The notes: generated by a model not told the origin, from the letters alone. A stretch of 64,000 nt of DNA from Paraburkholderia sp. BL9I2N2 (GCF_004339745.1 NZ_SMGP01000002.1:558001-622000); one strand, 5' to 3'; counted from the first letter of the stretch, positions 17,343 to 28,174 are shown. Numbers and translations are program-made.

Positions 17343-18245
17343 ATGCGTCATCAACACCGTTTTTCGCGTCCGCGCCCAACGGACGACACTTTCTACACCG
17401 GCCACGAACGCGGCGCACTTCATGCGTTGTGGCACGCCTTTGCCCATCACCACGACTATCGCGGCGGCGAAGCACGCGGTGACGGCTTCGAACGCCGTCG
17501 CGGCGAAGGCGGCCGCAGTGACCGCGACGAATTCCGTGGCGACCTGCGCGGCGGCCCTGGCCGTCACGGCTACGACCGCTTCTCGCTGCACGCGTTGTGG
17601 CACGCCATCGGCCGTCATCACGAGCATCGCGGCGGCGGGCGTGGCGGGCGCTTCGGCGGCGGCCCGGGCGGCTTCGGCGGCGACGGCGACGGTTTTCCGC
17701 GCGGCCGCAAATTCAGTTCCGACGACCTGCAACTGCTGCTCCTGTCGATGATCGGCACGCAGCCGAGCCACGGCTACGAACTGATCAAGGCGCTCGAAAC
17801 GCGCTCGAACGGCTTTTACAGTCCGAGCCCGGGCATGGTCTATCCGGCGCTCACGTATCTGGAAGAACTCGGCTACGTGACCGTGCAACTCGAAGGCAAC
17901 CGCAAGCGCTACGAACTGTCGGAAACGGGCCGCGAATATCTGGCCGCCAACCGCGACCGCGTCGAATTGATGCTGGCCAAGCTGAGCCATATCGCCCGCA
18001 AGATGGATTCGGTGCGCCGCGCGTTTGCCGGCGAAGAGCCGGCCGACATCAGCGAAGGCGGCTGGCTGCCCGAGCTGAACGAAGCGCGCCGCGCGCTGAA
18101 GCACGCGTTGCTGCGCCGTGACAACGCGCCGGCGGCGCAGCAGCGCCGCATCGCTGAAATTCTGATGCGCGCGGCGAAAGAAATCGAAAGCGAAGTCAAA
18201 TCGGACAACAGCGAAAACGGCAACGGCGGCGAAGCGGCCCGTTGA
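17343..18245 (+). CDS. PadR-family regulator with His/Gly-rich N-terminal extension (YqjI-like)
   Basis: 300 residues. Residues 124-205 form the PadR winged helix (LLLLSMIGTQPSHGYELIKA, then SPGMVYPALTYLEELGYV), followed by a helical dimerisation tail. Ahead of it is a 120-residue extension rich in His, Gly, Arg and Asp that contains two copies of LHALWHA(F/I) (26-33 and 82-89), each followed by a His cluster. E. coli YqjI has a comparable metal-binding extension and represses yqjH in response to nickel. The same neighbour, a siderophore-interacting protein, is here. I infer metal-responsive repression through the three operator units upstream. The extension is longer than in YqjI. Confidence 0.86.
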   Translation: MRHQHRFSRPRPTDDTFYTGHERGALHALWHAFAHHHDYRGGEARGDGFERRRGEGGRSDRDEFRGDLRGGPGRHGYDRFSLHALWHAIGRHHEHRGGGRGGRFGGGPGGFGGDGDGFPRGRKFSSDDLQLLLLSMIGTQPSHGYELIKALETRSNGFYSPSPGMVYPALTYLEELGYVTVQLEGNRKRYELSETGREYLAANRDRVELMLAKLSHIARKMDSVRRAFAGEEPADISEGGWLPELNEARRALKHALLRRDNAPAAQQRRIAEILMRAAKEIESEVKSDNSENGNGGEAAR

Positions 18246-18395
18246 AATCGTGCCGCCCGTTCCCGCGTGCGCTTGCGCGCCGGGAGCGCCGCCCGCGCGT
18301 GAGCGCGCGCCCATCGAACCAACCGCAACCATCTTGCATGGGACCGGAGCAAGGCGCTCAAGCGCCAACCTCTGGTCGACAGGAGCACCACTCTT

Positions 18396-19235
18396 ATGCC
18401 GACAAAAGACCACCAAGCCGACAATCAAACCGACCTCGCAGTCCACCGCGTACGCCATCCGCTGAAGTTCCGTCTGCTGCAAGTCAAGCAGGTGCGCGCG
18501 CTGACCCCGCATCTGATCCGCGTCACATTCACGGGCGAAGATCTGCACGACTTCGTCTCCGCTTCGTTCGACGACCACCTCAAGGTGTTCTTCCCCGAAC
18601 CCGGCGCGGACAAGCCGGTGCTGCCTGAAGCGGGCCCCGACGGTCCGGTGTTTCCCGCCGGCCAGCCACGTCCGATCGCGCGCGATTTCACGCCGCGCCG
18701 CTTCGATCGCGAGGCGGGCGAACTCGACATCGAGTTTGCAATGCACGAAGCGGGCCCCGCGGCGACGTGGGCGGCGCAAGCCAAAGTGGGCCAGTATCTC
18801 GGTATCGGCGGCCCGCGCGGTTCGCTCGTGATACCTAAGGATTTCGACTGGCATCTGCTGATCGGCGACGATACCGCGTTGCCCGCCATCGCCCGGCGTC
18901 TCGAAGAGCTGCCGGCCGGCAAGCGCGTCGCGGCCGTGATCGAAGTGGCCGATCCGTCGGCGCAGATCGAATTCACGACGCAGGCCGAGTTGCATCTCGT
19001 GTGGCGCTATCGCAGCGAAGCGGGTGTGCGCGGCGAGGCCTTGCTGCAGGCCGTGCGCGACACCTACCTGCCCGAAAACGGCGAAGGCTATGTCTGGGCA
19101 GCCGGCGAAGCCGCGACGATGCGCGCAGTGCGCTATCACCTGTGCACGGAACGCGGCGTCGACAAATCACGCATTCGCGCGGCCAGCTACTGGAAACAGG
19201 GCGCCGAAGCGGTACACGAAACGCTCGACGATTGA
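18396..19235 (+). CDS. siderophore-interacting FAD protein / ferric-chelate reductase (YqjH/ViuB-like)
   Basis: 279 residues. The FAD-binding motif RDFTPRRF (96-103) is the family's R-x-Y/F-T-x-R site. GGPRGSLV near 141-149 follows in the flavin domain. The C-terminal SIP domain ends with AASYWKQGAEAVHE, a strongly conserved segment. Such proteins use NAD(P)H to reduce ferric siderophores in the cytosol and release iron. It lies 150 bases downstream of the PadR-type regulator on the same strand and is followed by an MFS transporter. That points to one metal-stress unit. The start ATG gives a 22-residue polar leader before the family domain. Confidence 0.88.
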   Translation: MPTKDHQADNQTDLAVHRVRHPLKFRLLQVKQVRALTPHLIRVTFTGEDLHDFVSASFDDHLKVFFPEPGADKPVLPEAGPDGPVFPAGQPRPIARDFTPRRFDREAGELDIEFAMHEAGPAATWAAQAKVGQYLGIGGPRGSLVIPKDFDWHLLIGDDTALPAIARRLEELPAGKRVAAVIEVADPSAQIEFTTQAELHLVWRYRSEAGVRGEALLQAVRDTYLPENGEGYVWAAGEAATMRAVRYHLCTERGVDKSRIRAASYWKQGAEAVHETLDD

Positions 19236-19343
19236 GTGTCGGCCGTCCGCGGGATCACATGCGTCTTGAGGCGCGTGCGATCCGGCGGCGGCGCGAGTCG
19301 CGCGAGCACCGTGCTTCCAAAAACAACAACAAGGAATCGATCG

Positions 19344-20600
19344 ATGTACTCAATAAGCGCAAAGCACGAACGCCACCTGCTGTGGCTGCTCGCGCTGACG
19401 CAGTTCACCATCATCATGGACTTCATGGTGATGATGCCGCTCGGCCCGCAGATCATGCACGCGTTCGCGATCACGCCGGCTGCATTCGCGACGGCCGTGT
19501 CGGCGTATTCGTGGTGCTCGGGACTGTCGGGACTGTTCGCGGCGACCTATATCGACCGCTTCGACCGGCGCCGTCTGCTGCTGACCATGTATGCGCTGTT
19601 CGCGCTGTCGAACCTGGCGTGCGCGCTGGCGAGCAGCTTTCCCTTGCTGCTGGCCGCTCGCGCGTTCGCGGGCATCACAGGCGGCGTGCTGGGCTCGGTG
19701 ATCATGGCGATTGTCGGCGACGTGATCCCGGTTCAACGCCGCGGCGCCGCCACCGGCACGATCATGACCGCGTTTTCCCTCGCGGCGATTGCGGGCGTGC
19801 CGGCCGGCGTGATGCTCGGCGCGCACTTCGGCTGGGCCGCGCCGTTCTTCCTGCTGGTGGCGCTGTCGCTGCTCGTGTGGACGGCGGGACGGCAACTGGT
19901 GCCATCGCTGGCGGAGCATTTGAGCCGCCGTCAGCCGCCGCTCGCGGAAGTGCTGCCGGACTTGTGGCGGCTCCTGAGCAACCCGCGGCATCTGAATGCG
20001 TTCGCGCTGACCTTCATGATGATGGTCGCGCACATGCTGGTGATTCCGTTCATTTCGCCGGTGCTGGTCGCCAATCACGGCGTGGCGCCCGAGCAATTGT
20101 CATGGCTCTATATGGCCGGTGGCGCAGCGACGTTCTTCACTTCGCGCCGGGTGGGCGAACTCGCGGATCGTTACGGCACGCGGCGCGTGTTCCGGATCGC
20201 GGCGGTACTCGCGTTTGTGCCGGTGCTGTTCGTCACGCATCTGCCGAATCTGCCGTTTTACGCGCTGGTGATGTTCTTCCCGGTTTTCATGGTGCTGATG
20301 TCCGGGCGCATGGTGCCCATGCAGGCACTGCTGACCACCGTGCCCGAGCCTGCCCGGCGCGGCGCTTTTCTCAGCGCGAACAGTGCGCTCCAGGCATTGG
20401 GCACGGGATGCGGCGCATGGATCGGCGGCTTGATGCTCAGCAGTTCGCCGAGCGGCCAGATCATCGGTTACGGGACGGTCGGCTGGGCTTCGGTTGCGGT
20501 CGCGCTGGCCGGCGTGTTGTGGGTTTCCCGCGTACGCGGCGCGCAAGGCGATGCGCCGGCGGCTGGGATGTTGCATGCTGAAGCGGTCGGCGAAAGTTGA
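19344..20600 (+). CDS. MFS transporter (DHA1-like)
   Basis: 418 residues, 12 predicted helices. The N-terminal helix reads LWLLALTQFTIIMDFMVMMPLG, and the DRFDRRRLLL loop between helices 2 and 3 is the MFS motif A region. SVIMAIVGDVIPVQRRGAATG is the motif in and after helix 4. ATG at 19344 has AAGGA upstream; the longer frame is not used. Its place after the metal-linked PadR and siderophore-interacting genes suggests export of a siderophore or metal chelate, but nothing in the protein proves it, and general drug export is equally possible. Confidence 0.82.
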   Translation: MYSISAKHERHLLWLLALTQFTIIMDFMVMMPLGPQIMHAFAITPAAFATAVSAYSWCSGLSGLFAATYIDRFDRRRLLLTMYALFALSNLACALASSFPLLLAARAFAGITGGVLGSVIMAIVGDVIPVQRRGAATGTIMTAFSLAAIAGVPAGVMLGAHFGWAAPFFLLVALSLLVWTAGRQLVPSLAEHLSRRQPPLAEVLPDLWRLLSNPRHLNAFALTFMMMVAHMLVIPFISPVLVANHGVAPEQLSWLYMAGGAATFFTSRRVGELADRYGTRRVFRIAAVLAFVPVLFVTHLPNLPFYALVMFFPVFMVLMSGRMVPMQALLTTVPEPARRGAFLSANSALQALGTGCGAWIGGLMLSSSPSGQIIGYGTVGWASVAVALAGVLWVSRVRGAQGDAPAAGMLHAEAVGES

Positions 20601-20649
20601 TTGCGTGGCTCGCGCGGCGCTGTTGTGCAAGGCGCCGCGCGGAGATGCT

Positions 20650-20772
20650 TCAGTCTGTCAGGCCGGCATCGTTCAGCTGGCCGGCCACCACCACGACCTT
20701 GATGCCGCCTTCGGCCAGCCGCAGCGAGTCGTCCTTCAGCGGCGCTTGCACAGAGCGCCCGCTCCACTTCAC
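20650..20772 (-). CDS. possible 40-residue ORF coupled to the CoA-hydrolase gene
   Basis: A GTG at 20772 overlaps the stop of the upstream gene as GTGA, the usual layout of translational coupling. The product would be 40 residues (MKWSGRSVQAPLKDD... to NDAGLTD) with a valine-rich strand KVVVVAGQ. No family is recognised and no cysteine or membrane segment is present. It could be a real small protein or the decayed tail of a longer gene. Evidence is limited to position and amino-acid-like composition. Confidence 0.3.
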   Translation of the reverse strand: MKWSGRSVQAPLKDDSLRLAEGGIKVVVVAGQLNDAGLTD

Positions 20773-21917
20773 CCCTGCTGCGCGCCCAACGCAGCCAGCG
20801 GATGCGCCTCGCTCTTCCACGGCGAGGCGAGAAAATGCTTGACGCGCTCGGGCCGCACCTCGGCGAGCGTTGCAGGTGCCCAGCGCGCCTTGCGATCCTT
20901 ATCGATCAACTGGGCTCGCACGCCTTCACAGAAGTCACCCTCCTCGATCACGCGTTTGACGATACCCAACTCCATGCGGAAGCACTCGGCCAGGCTCATC
21001 TGCCGCCCACGCAAAAGCGCCTCACGCGTGACGTAAAGCATGGTGGGCGAATGGCTGGTCAGCGCATCGTAGATGGATTGCAACCACTGCTTCACCTCGC
21101 GCGGCGGCTCGCGCTCCAGGTCGTGCCGCACCGTCGCGACCATCCGCTCGACGCTCGAACGGCGGTCGAAATGCCGCAAGATCAGTTGCGTGAACGCCGC
21201 CAGCGGCGCGTGCGGAATGATGTTGCACGGCGGCTCGAACACGCCGCGCAAGGCAGCCATCAGATCGCCTTCGAGCGGCATGCGCTGCAGACGCTCTTCG
21301 AAACTGGCGAGCCATTCGGCCGGCACGCACAGATCGGCTAGTTGCAGGCGCAACGCATCGGCACCGGACAAGGTCGCGCCGGTCAGCCCGACATATAGCT
21401 CGAGCTCCGCCGGCATCACGCTCAGAAAGCGTGTCGCGCCGACGTCCGGCAGAAAGCCGATGCGCGTCTCCGGCATGGCGATCTTGCTGCGCTCGGTCAC
21501 GATGCGCAGCCGCGCCGCCTGGCCGAGCCCCATGCCGCCGCCCATCGCGATGCCGTCGAGCAACGCGACCACCGGCTTCGGAAAGGTGTGCAGCGCATAG
21601 TCGAGCCGGTATTCGTCGACGAAGAACGCGAGCCACCGGCTGTCGCCGTTCTTCGCGAGCCGCTGCACTTCGCGCACGTCCCCGCCCGCGCAGAAACCTT
21701 TGGCGCCCGCGCCTTTCAGCACGAGCGCGACGATGCCGTCGTCGGTGCGGCAATGCTCGACCAGCACGGCAAGCTCGCGCACCATCGCGTGCGAAAGCGC
21801 ATTGAGCGCGGCGGGACGGTTCAGCGTGATGATCGCCACGCGATTCACCACGCGAAACAGGATCTCGCGTTCCGCTTCGAGGCTCGTTTCGGCTATGACG
21901 CTTTGCAATGCGCTCAT
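20769..21917 (-). CDS. 3-hydroxyisobutyryl-CoA hydrolase (enoyl-CoA hydratase superfamily)
   Basis: 382 residues. The crotonase core is clear: AIITLNRPAALNALS, the oxyanion loop GAKGFCAGGDV, then DGIAMGGGMGLGQAARLRIVTE and MPETRIGFLPDVGAT. The C-terminal extension after residue 250, with FDRRSSVERMVATVRHD, is that of HIBCH-type hydrolases rather than simple hydratases (about 260 residues). The enzyme would release 3-hydroxyisobutyrate from its CoA ester in valine breakdown. ATG at 21917 overlaps the stop of the previous hydratase by one base, with AGGAG upstream. Last main gene of the valine operon. Confidence 0.88.
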   Translation of the reverse strand: MSALQSVIAETSLEAEREILFRVVNRVAIITLNRPAALNALSHAMVRELAVLVEHCRTDDGIVALVLKGAGAKGFCAGGDVREVQRLAKNGDSRWLAFFVDEYRLDYALHTFPKPVVALLDGIAMGGGMGLGQAARLRIVTERSKIAMPETRIGFLPDVGATRFLSVMPAELELYVGLTGATLSGADALRLQLADLCVPAEWLASFEERLQRMPLEGDLMAALRGVFEPPCNIIPHAPLAAFTQLILRHFDRRSSVERMVATVRHDLEREPPREVKQWLQSIYDALTSHSPTMLYVTREALLRGRQMSLAECFRMELGIVKRVIEEGDFCEGVRAQLIDKDRKARWAPATLAEVRPERVKHFLASPWKSEAHPLAALGAQQG

Positions 21918-22732
21918 CAACGCGTCTCCTGCTGCGAGGAATCCGCCAGCGCGGCCTGCGTCACCTGCCAGCGCGGCGTGCGCTTTTCGAGGAACGCATT
22001 GACGCCTTCGCGCTGATCGGCGCCGTCGAACAGATCGACAAAGCGCTCGCGCTCCAGCGCCAGCGCCGCCGCGCGTGGCACGCCGTTGCGCCCCTGATGA
22101 ATCAGCGTCTTGCTGAAGCCGACCGCCTGCGGACTCAACGTAGCGACACGCGCCGCCATGGTCAGCGCGGCGTCGCGCGCCGCGCCCTTCTCCACCACTT
22201 CTTCGACCAGACCGATGCGCAACGCCGTCGCCGCATCGACGCGCTCGCCGGTCAGAATCATCCGCTTGGCCCAGCCTTCGCCGACCAGCCACGGCAGCGT
22301 CTGCGTGCCGCAACCACAGGGCAGCAAGCCGACTGCCGTCTCGGGCAACGCCAGCAACGCATGCTGTTCGGCGATGCGAATATCGCAAGCCAGCGCGCAT
22401 TCGAGCCCGCCGCCCATCGCATACCCGTTGATCGCCGCGATCACCACCGGCCGCGCGTTCTGCAAGGTCTCGAACGCCGCGCCGAAACGCGCCGCCGCGG
22501 TACGCGCGACTTCGCGGTTGCCGTCGGCGAACGTGTTCAGGTCTGCGCCCGCACTGAAGAACTTGGGGCCGTCGCCGGTAATCACGATCGCCCGCACGCG
22601 CGCCTCGCCGTTCAGGCGCTCGACGATCTGCTGCAATTGCAACAAGCCTTCGGGCGTGAACGCGTTGGCGGGCGGCCGCTTGAGGGTGAGTTGCGCGACG
22701 GCGCCGTCGTGCGCGTAGTCGAGTTCGATCAT
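21917..22732 (-). CDS. enoyl-CoA hydratase
   Basis: 271 residues, the standard crotonase length. VAQLTLKRPPANAFT, the oxyanion segment KFFSAGADLN, INGYAMGGGLECALACDIRIAE and LPETAVGLLPCGCGTQTLP are all family segments. In the valine pathway it would hydrate methacrylyl-CoA to 3-hydroxyisobutyryl-CoA, the substrate of the next enzyme. The start ATG overlaps the stop of the dehydrogenase gene as ATGA, and its own stop overlaps the next ATG, so the block is translationally coupled. Specificity is inferred from the operon. Confidence 0.9.
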   Translation of the reverse strand: MIELDYAHDGAVAQLTLKRPPANAFTPEGLLQLQQIVERLNGEARVRAIVITGDGPKFFSAGADLNTFADGNREVARTAAARFGAAFETLQNARPVVIAAINGYAMGGGLECALACDIRIAEQHALLALPETAVGLLPCGCGTQTLPWLVGEGWAKRMILTGERVDAATALRIGLVEEVVEKGAARDAALTMAARVATLSPQAVGFSKTLIHQGRNGVPRAAALALERERFVDLFDGADQREGVNAFLEKRTPRWQVTQAALADSSQQETR

Positions 22733-23634
22733 GCCGCGCCTCCGTCCTTGCCGTCCTGACGATACAGCTTGATGACCGCGGAAAAATCGAGACGTCCCGC
22801 GCCTTTCGTGCTCATCGTCTGGTAAAGCTGTTGCGCGAGCGCGCCGAGATAGAGCGGTTGACGCGCGGTTTTAGCGGCGTCGGTGGCGAGCCCCAGGTCC
22901 TTGAGCATCAGATCCGTGCCGAAGCCGCCGGTATAACCACGCGTGGAGGGCGCCGTCTCGATCACGCCGGGCATCGGGTTATACGTGTCCGAACTCCAGC
23001 AGCGCCCGGTCGACGTATTGATGATGCCGCCCAGCACTTTCGCGTCGATGCCGAGCGCCTCGCCGAGCGACATGGCTTCGGCCACGCCCGCCATCGTAAT
23101 GCCGAGCACGAGGTTGTTGCAGATCTTCGCGACCTGGCCCGTGCCGGTATCGCCGCAATGCACGATGTTCTTACCCATCGCCGAGAGTACCGGCTTGACC
23201 TGCTCATACGCGCTCGCGCTGCCGCCGACCATGAAGGTCAGCGTGCCGGCCGCCGCGCCGCCAGTCCCGCCGGACACAGGCGCGTCGACAAAAGTGTTGC
23301 CGTGTTGCTGCGCGAGTTCGGCAAATGATTTCACGCTCGCGGGATCGATCGTGCTCGAATCGATAATGGTCACGCTCTTCGCGATGCCGGCGAAGATGCC
23401 GTCGTCCGCGGTCAGCACGCTGCGCACATGGGCGGCGGCGGGCAGCATGGTGATCACGCATTCCGCGTCGGTCACCGCCGCTTTCGGCGAACCGGCCGCT
23501 TTCGCGCCCGCATCGACGAGCGCCTGCACGGCTTGCGCGTTGAGGTCGAACACGTTGACCGCGTGGCCCGCCTTGAGCAGGTTGTGCGCCATCGGCGCAC
23601 CCATGTTGCCGAGTCCGATAAAGCCTATTTTCAT
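22729..23634 (-). CDS. mmsB: 3-hydroxyisobutyrate dehydrogenase
   Basis: 301 residues. The N-terminal Rossmann signature MKIGFIGLGNMGAPMAHNLLKAGH gives NAD binding. DAPVSGGTGGAAAGTL is the conserved substrate loop, and GDTGTGQVAKICNN holds the catalytic lysine. It oxidises 3-hydroxyisobutyrate to methylmalonate semialdehyde, the substrate of the dehydrogenase encoded 35 bases upstream in the operon. The long open frame before ATG 23634 is antisense-like and not used. Length and motifs are normal. Confidence 0.94.
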   Translation of the reverse strand: MKIGFIGLGNMGAPMAHNLLKAGHAVNVFDLNAQAVQALVDAGAKAAGSPKAAVTDAECVITMLPAAAHVRSVLTADDGIFAGIAKSVTIIDSSTIDPASVKSFAELAQQHGNTFVDAPVSGGTGGAAAGTLTFMVGGSASAYEQVKPVLSAMGKNIVHCGDTGTGQVAKICNNLVLGITMAGVAEAMSLGEALGIDAKVLGGIINTSTGRCWSSDTYNPMPGVIETAPSTRGYTGGFGTDLMLKDLGLATDAAKTARQPLYLGALAQQLYQTMSTKGAGRLDFSAVIKLYRQDGKDGGAA

Positions 23635-23668
23635 GATCTCGTCTCCAGTCTTCAGAAGCCGCGTGGAC

Positions 23669-25180
<1,512 letters not shown>

Positions 25181-25239
25181 GCTGAAACTCCTCTGCAGTG
25201 GCCGCGAGGCGGCCGGACAGTGACTGGGGACAAATAAAA

Positions 25240-26931
25240 TCAACGCACATCCGGGAAATCTTCTTCCCAATACTCATCAGGCAGGCGCGCGGGCTCGGCC
25301 TCGCGCTCCATTTCGCGGCGCCGCAATTCGACGCGGCGAATCTTGCCGGAAATGGTCTTGGGCAACTCGCTGAATTGCAGGCGGCGAATCCGCTTGTACG
25401 GCGCGAGCTTTTCGCGCGAGAACGCGAACACGGCGCGCGCGAGTTCGGGGCCGGCTTCGTAACCCTGGCGCACGGTGACGAACGCCTTGGGCACCGACAG
25501 ACGCAGAGCGTCGGCGCTCGGCACCACGGCGGCCTCGCCGATCGCCTCGTGTTCGATCAGTACGCTTTCGAGCTCGAACGGACTCAGGCGGTAATCGGAC
25601 GATTTGAAGACGTCGTCGGCGCGGCCGACATAGACGTAGTAGCCGTCGTCACGGCGCAGCGCGACGTCGGACGTGCGATAGAAACCGTTGCGCATGGCCT
25701 GTGCCGTAGCCTTGGCGTTGTTCGCGTAACCGGTCATCAAACCGAGCGGCCGTTCGGCCAGCGGCAGCGCGATTTCGCCTTCGGTGACGGGCTGGTCGTC
25801 GGCATCGATGAGCTCGATGATGTAGCCCGGCAGCGGGCGCCCCATCGAACCGGGCACGACCGGTTGGCCCGGCGAGTTGCCGATCTGACAGGTGGTCTCG
25901 GTCTGGCCGAAACCGTCGCGTATCGTGATGCCCCACGCGTGTTTCACGCGCTCGATGACCTCGGGATTCAACGGCTCGCCGGCGCCGACGATTTCGCGCA
26001 GCTTGACCGGGTAGTCGGTGAGATGCTCCTGCACCAGCATGCGCCAGACGGTCGGCGGCGCGCACAGCGTGGTGATGTTGAAACGCACCAGCGCGTTCAG
26101 CGTGTCTTTCGGCACGAAGCGCGGGAAGTTGAAAACGAACACGCAGGCCTGCGCATTCCACGGCGCGAAGAAGCAGCTCCACGCGTGCTTGGCCCAGCCC
26201 GGCGAGCTGATATTCCAATGGATGTCGTTCGGTTGCAGACCGATCCAGTACATCGTCGACAGATGGCCGACCGGATAGCTTTGATGCGTGTGTTCGACGA
26301 GCTTGGGCTTCGAGGTCGTGCCCGAGGTGAAATACAACAGCATCGGATCGGTGGCCCGCGTGACGCCCTCGGGCGTGAATTGCGGCGATGCGTCATAGGC
26401 CGCGGCGAGATCGATCCAGCCCTCGCGTGGCGTGCCCACCGACAGGCGCGTGAGCGGCGCTTCGAGCGCATCGAATTTGGCCAGCTCCGCGCTATCGACC
26501 ACCGCGAAATTCGCACCACCGATCTGCACGCGGTCGCGCACGTCGTCGGCGGAAAGCTGGGTGGTGGCGGGCAGCACGATCGCGCCGAGCTTCATGGCCG
26601 CGAGCATCACGTCCCACAGTTCGACGCGGTTCGGCAACATCAGCAGCAGACGGTCGCCGCGGCCCACGCCCATGCCGCGCAGGAAATTCGCCATGCGCGC
26701 CGAGCGCTCCGACATCTGCGCGTAGGACAGGCGCAGGCCGTCGCTGGCGGGATCGTCGACGATCCACAGAGCGGGATTGTCGTTATTGCGCGCGATTACG
26801 TCGAAATAGTCGAGCGCCCAGTTGAACTCGCCTAGTGCCGGCCACGCGAATTCGCGGTACGCGCGGTCGTAGTCGGTTCGATGGCGCAATAACAGGTCGC
26901 GCGCGTCGAAAAAGGCCTTCGCTGCAGTCAT
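25240..26931 (-). CDS. AMP-forming acyl-CoA synthetase
   Basis: 563 residues of the ANL superfamily. The P-loop LLYFTSGTTSKPKLVEHTH is intact, followed by GEPLNPEV, the adenine motif DGFGQTETTCQIGN, the hinge Y-VGRADDVFKSSDYRLSPFELES, and the C-terminal catalytic lysine in PKTISGKIRRVELR. The features resemble medium-chain or short branched acyl ligases (acetyl-CoA synthetase-like rather than long-chain). Within the valine operon it probably activates isobutyrate or a related branched acid. ATG at 26931 is preceded by AGGAG. Confidence 0.9.
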   Translation of the reverse strand: MTAAKAFFDARDLLLRHRTDYDRAYREFAWPALGEFNWALDYFDVIARNNDNPALWIVDDPASDGLRLSYAQMSERSARMANFLRGMGVGRGDRLLLMLPNRVELWDVMLAAMKLGAIVLPATTQLSADDVRDRVQIGGANFAVVDSAELAKFDALEAPLTRLSVGTPREGWIDLAAAYDASPQFTPEGVTRATDPMLLYFTSGTTSKPKLVEHTHQSYPVGHLSTMYWIGLQPNDIHWNISSPGWAKHAWSCFFAPWNAQACVFVFNFPRFVPKDTLNALVRFNITTLCAPPTVWRMLVQEHLTDYPVKLREIVGAGEPLNPEVIERVKHAWGITIRDGFGQTETTCQIGNSPGQPVVPGSMGRPLPGYIIELIDADDQPVTEGEIALPLAERPLGLMTGYANNAKATAQAMRNGFYRTSDVALRRDDGYYVYVGRADDVFKSSDYRLSPFELESVLIEHEAIGEAAVVPSADALRLSVPKAFVTVRQGYEAGPELARAVFAFSREKLAPYKRIRRLQFSELPKTISGKIRRVELRRREMEREAEPARLPDEYWEEDFPDVR

Positions 26932-27040
26932 CGTCGTCTCCTGGTGGCGCGGTATGCGCTCCGCTTTTTTTGTCCCGCGTTGCACTGCTTTCTACTCGGC
27001 GGGCAAGCTATTTTGCACTCAAAACCAGCCTCACTTCTAT

Positions 27041-28174
27041 TTACACGTGCCGCGCGATCAGCATGCGCTGCACTTCGCTGGTCCCTTCGTAAATCTGCGT
27101 GATGCGCGCGTCGCGGTAATGGCGCTCCACCGCGTAGTCTTCGAGATACCCATAGCCGCCGTGAATCTGGATCGCGTTCGAGCAGATTTCCTCGGCCAGT
27201 TCCGACGCGAACAGCTTGGCCTGCGAAGCCTCCGACAAACACGGCTTGCCCGCCGTGCGCAGCCGCGCCGCGTGATGCACGAGCAGGCGCGCGGCGTTCA
27301 GGCGCGTGGCCATGTCGGCGAGCATGTTGGCGATAGTCTGATGCTCCTTCAACGCCTTGCCGAACTGGATGCGTTCGTTTGCGTAGAGACGCGCGGCATC
27401 GAACGCGGCCCGCGCGATGCCGACCGCCTGCGCGGCAATGCCGATTCGGCCGCCTTCGAGATTCGACAGCGCGATGCGCAAGCCTTCGCCCGGCTCGCCG
27501 AGCAGATTGGCTTCCGGCACGGCGCAGTCGTCGAGCGAAATCGGACAGGTGTCGGAGGCGCGAATGCCGAGCTTGTGTTCCGGCTTGCCGACGTTGAAAC
27601 CCGGCGTATCGGTCGGCACGATGAAGGCCGACAGACCACGCTTGCCGCGCTCGGGATCGGTGACGGCGAAGACGATCGCAAGGTCGGCGCGCGAGCCGTT
27701 GGTCACGAACTGCTTGCTGCCATTGAGAATCCACTTGCCGTCGCGCAGCACGGCGCGCGTGCGCAGATTGTTCGCCTCCGAGCCGGCCTGCGGCTCGGTC
27801 AGACAGAACGCGCCGATGCGCCGGCCGGTCGCGAGGTCCTGCAAATAGCGGTCTTTTTGTGCTTCCGTGCCGAAGTTGAGAAGCGGCCCGCAGCCGACCG
27901 AGTTGTGCACGCTCATCAGCGTGGCACACGCGGCGCAGCCCGCGGCGATCTCTTCGAGCGCGAGCGCATAGGCCACGTAGTCCGTGTAGGAGCCGCCCCA
28001 CTCCGCCGGCACGATCATGCCGAGAAAACCAAGGTCGCCCATCTGCTTGACGACCTCGGCAGGCAGTTGCGCGTCGCGGTCCCATTGACCCGCATGCGGG
28101 GCGAGCCGCTCGGTGGCGAAGTCGCGAGCGGCGTCGCGGATCATCCGTTGTTCGTCGGTGTAGAAGCTGTCCAT
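27041..28174 (-). CDS. acyl-CoA dehydrogenase (isobutyryl-CoA-type)
   Basis: 377 residues, FAD flavoprotein. CLTEPQAGSEANNLRTRA is the first family signature, NGSKQFVTNGSRADL the substrate-side segment, and QIHGGYGYLEDYAVERHYRDARITQIYEGTSEVQ the C-terminal FAD signature. Its order with the hydratase, the CoA hydrolase, mmsB and mmsA fits isobutyryl-CoA to methacrylyl-CoA oxidation in valine breakdown. It is the first gene of the leftward operon and diverges from the AraC regulator, with 270 bases between starts. Confidence 0.92.
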   Translation of the reverse strand: MDSFYTDEQRMIRDAARDFATERLAPHAGQWDRDAQLPAEVVKQMGDLGFLGMIVPAEWGGSYTDYVAYALALEEIAAGCAACATLMSVHNSVGCGPLLNFGTEAQKDRYLQDLATGRRIGAFCLTEPQAGSEANNLRTRAVLRDGKWILNGSKQFVTNGSRADLAIVFAVTDPERGKRGLSAFIVPTDTPGFNVGKPEHKLGIRASDTCPISLDDCAVPEANLLGEPGEGLRIALSNLEGGRIGIAAQAVGIARAAFDAARLYANERIQFGKALKEHQTIANMLADMATRLNAARLLVHHAARLRTAGKPCLSEASQAKLFASELAEEICSNAIQIHGGYGYLEDYAVERHYRDARITQIYEGTSEVQRMLIARHV

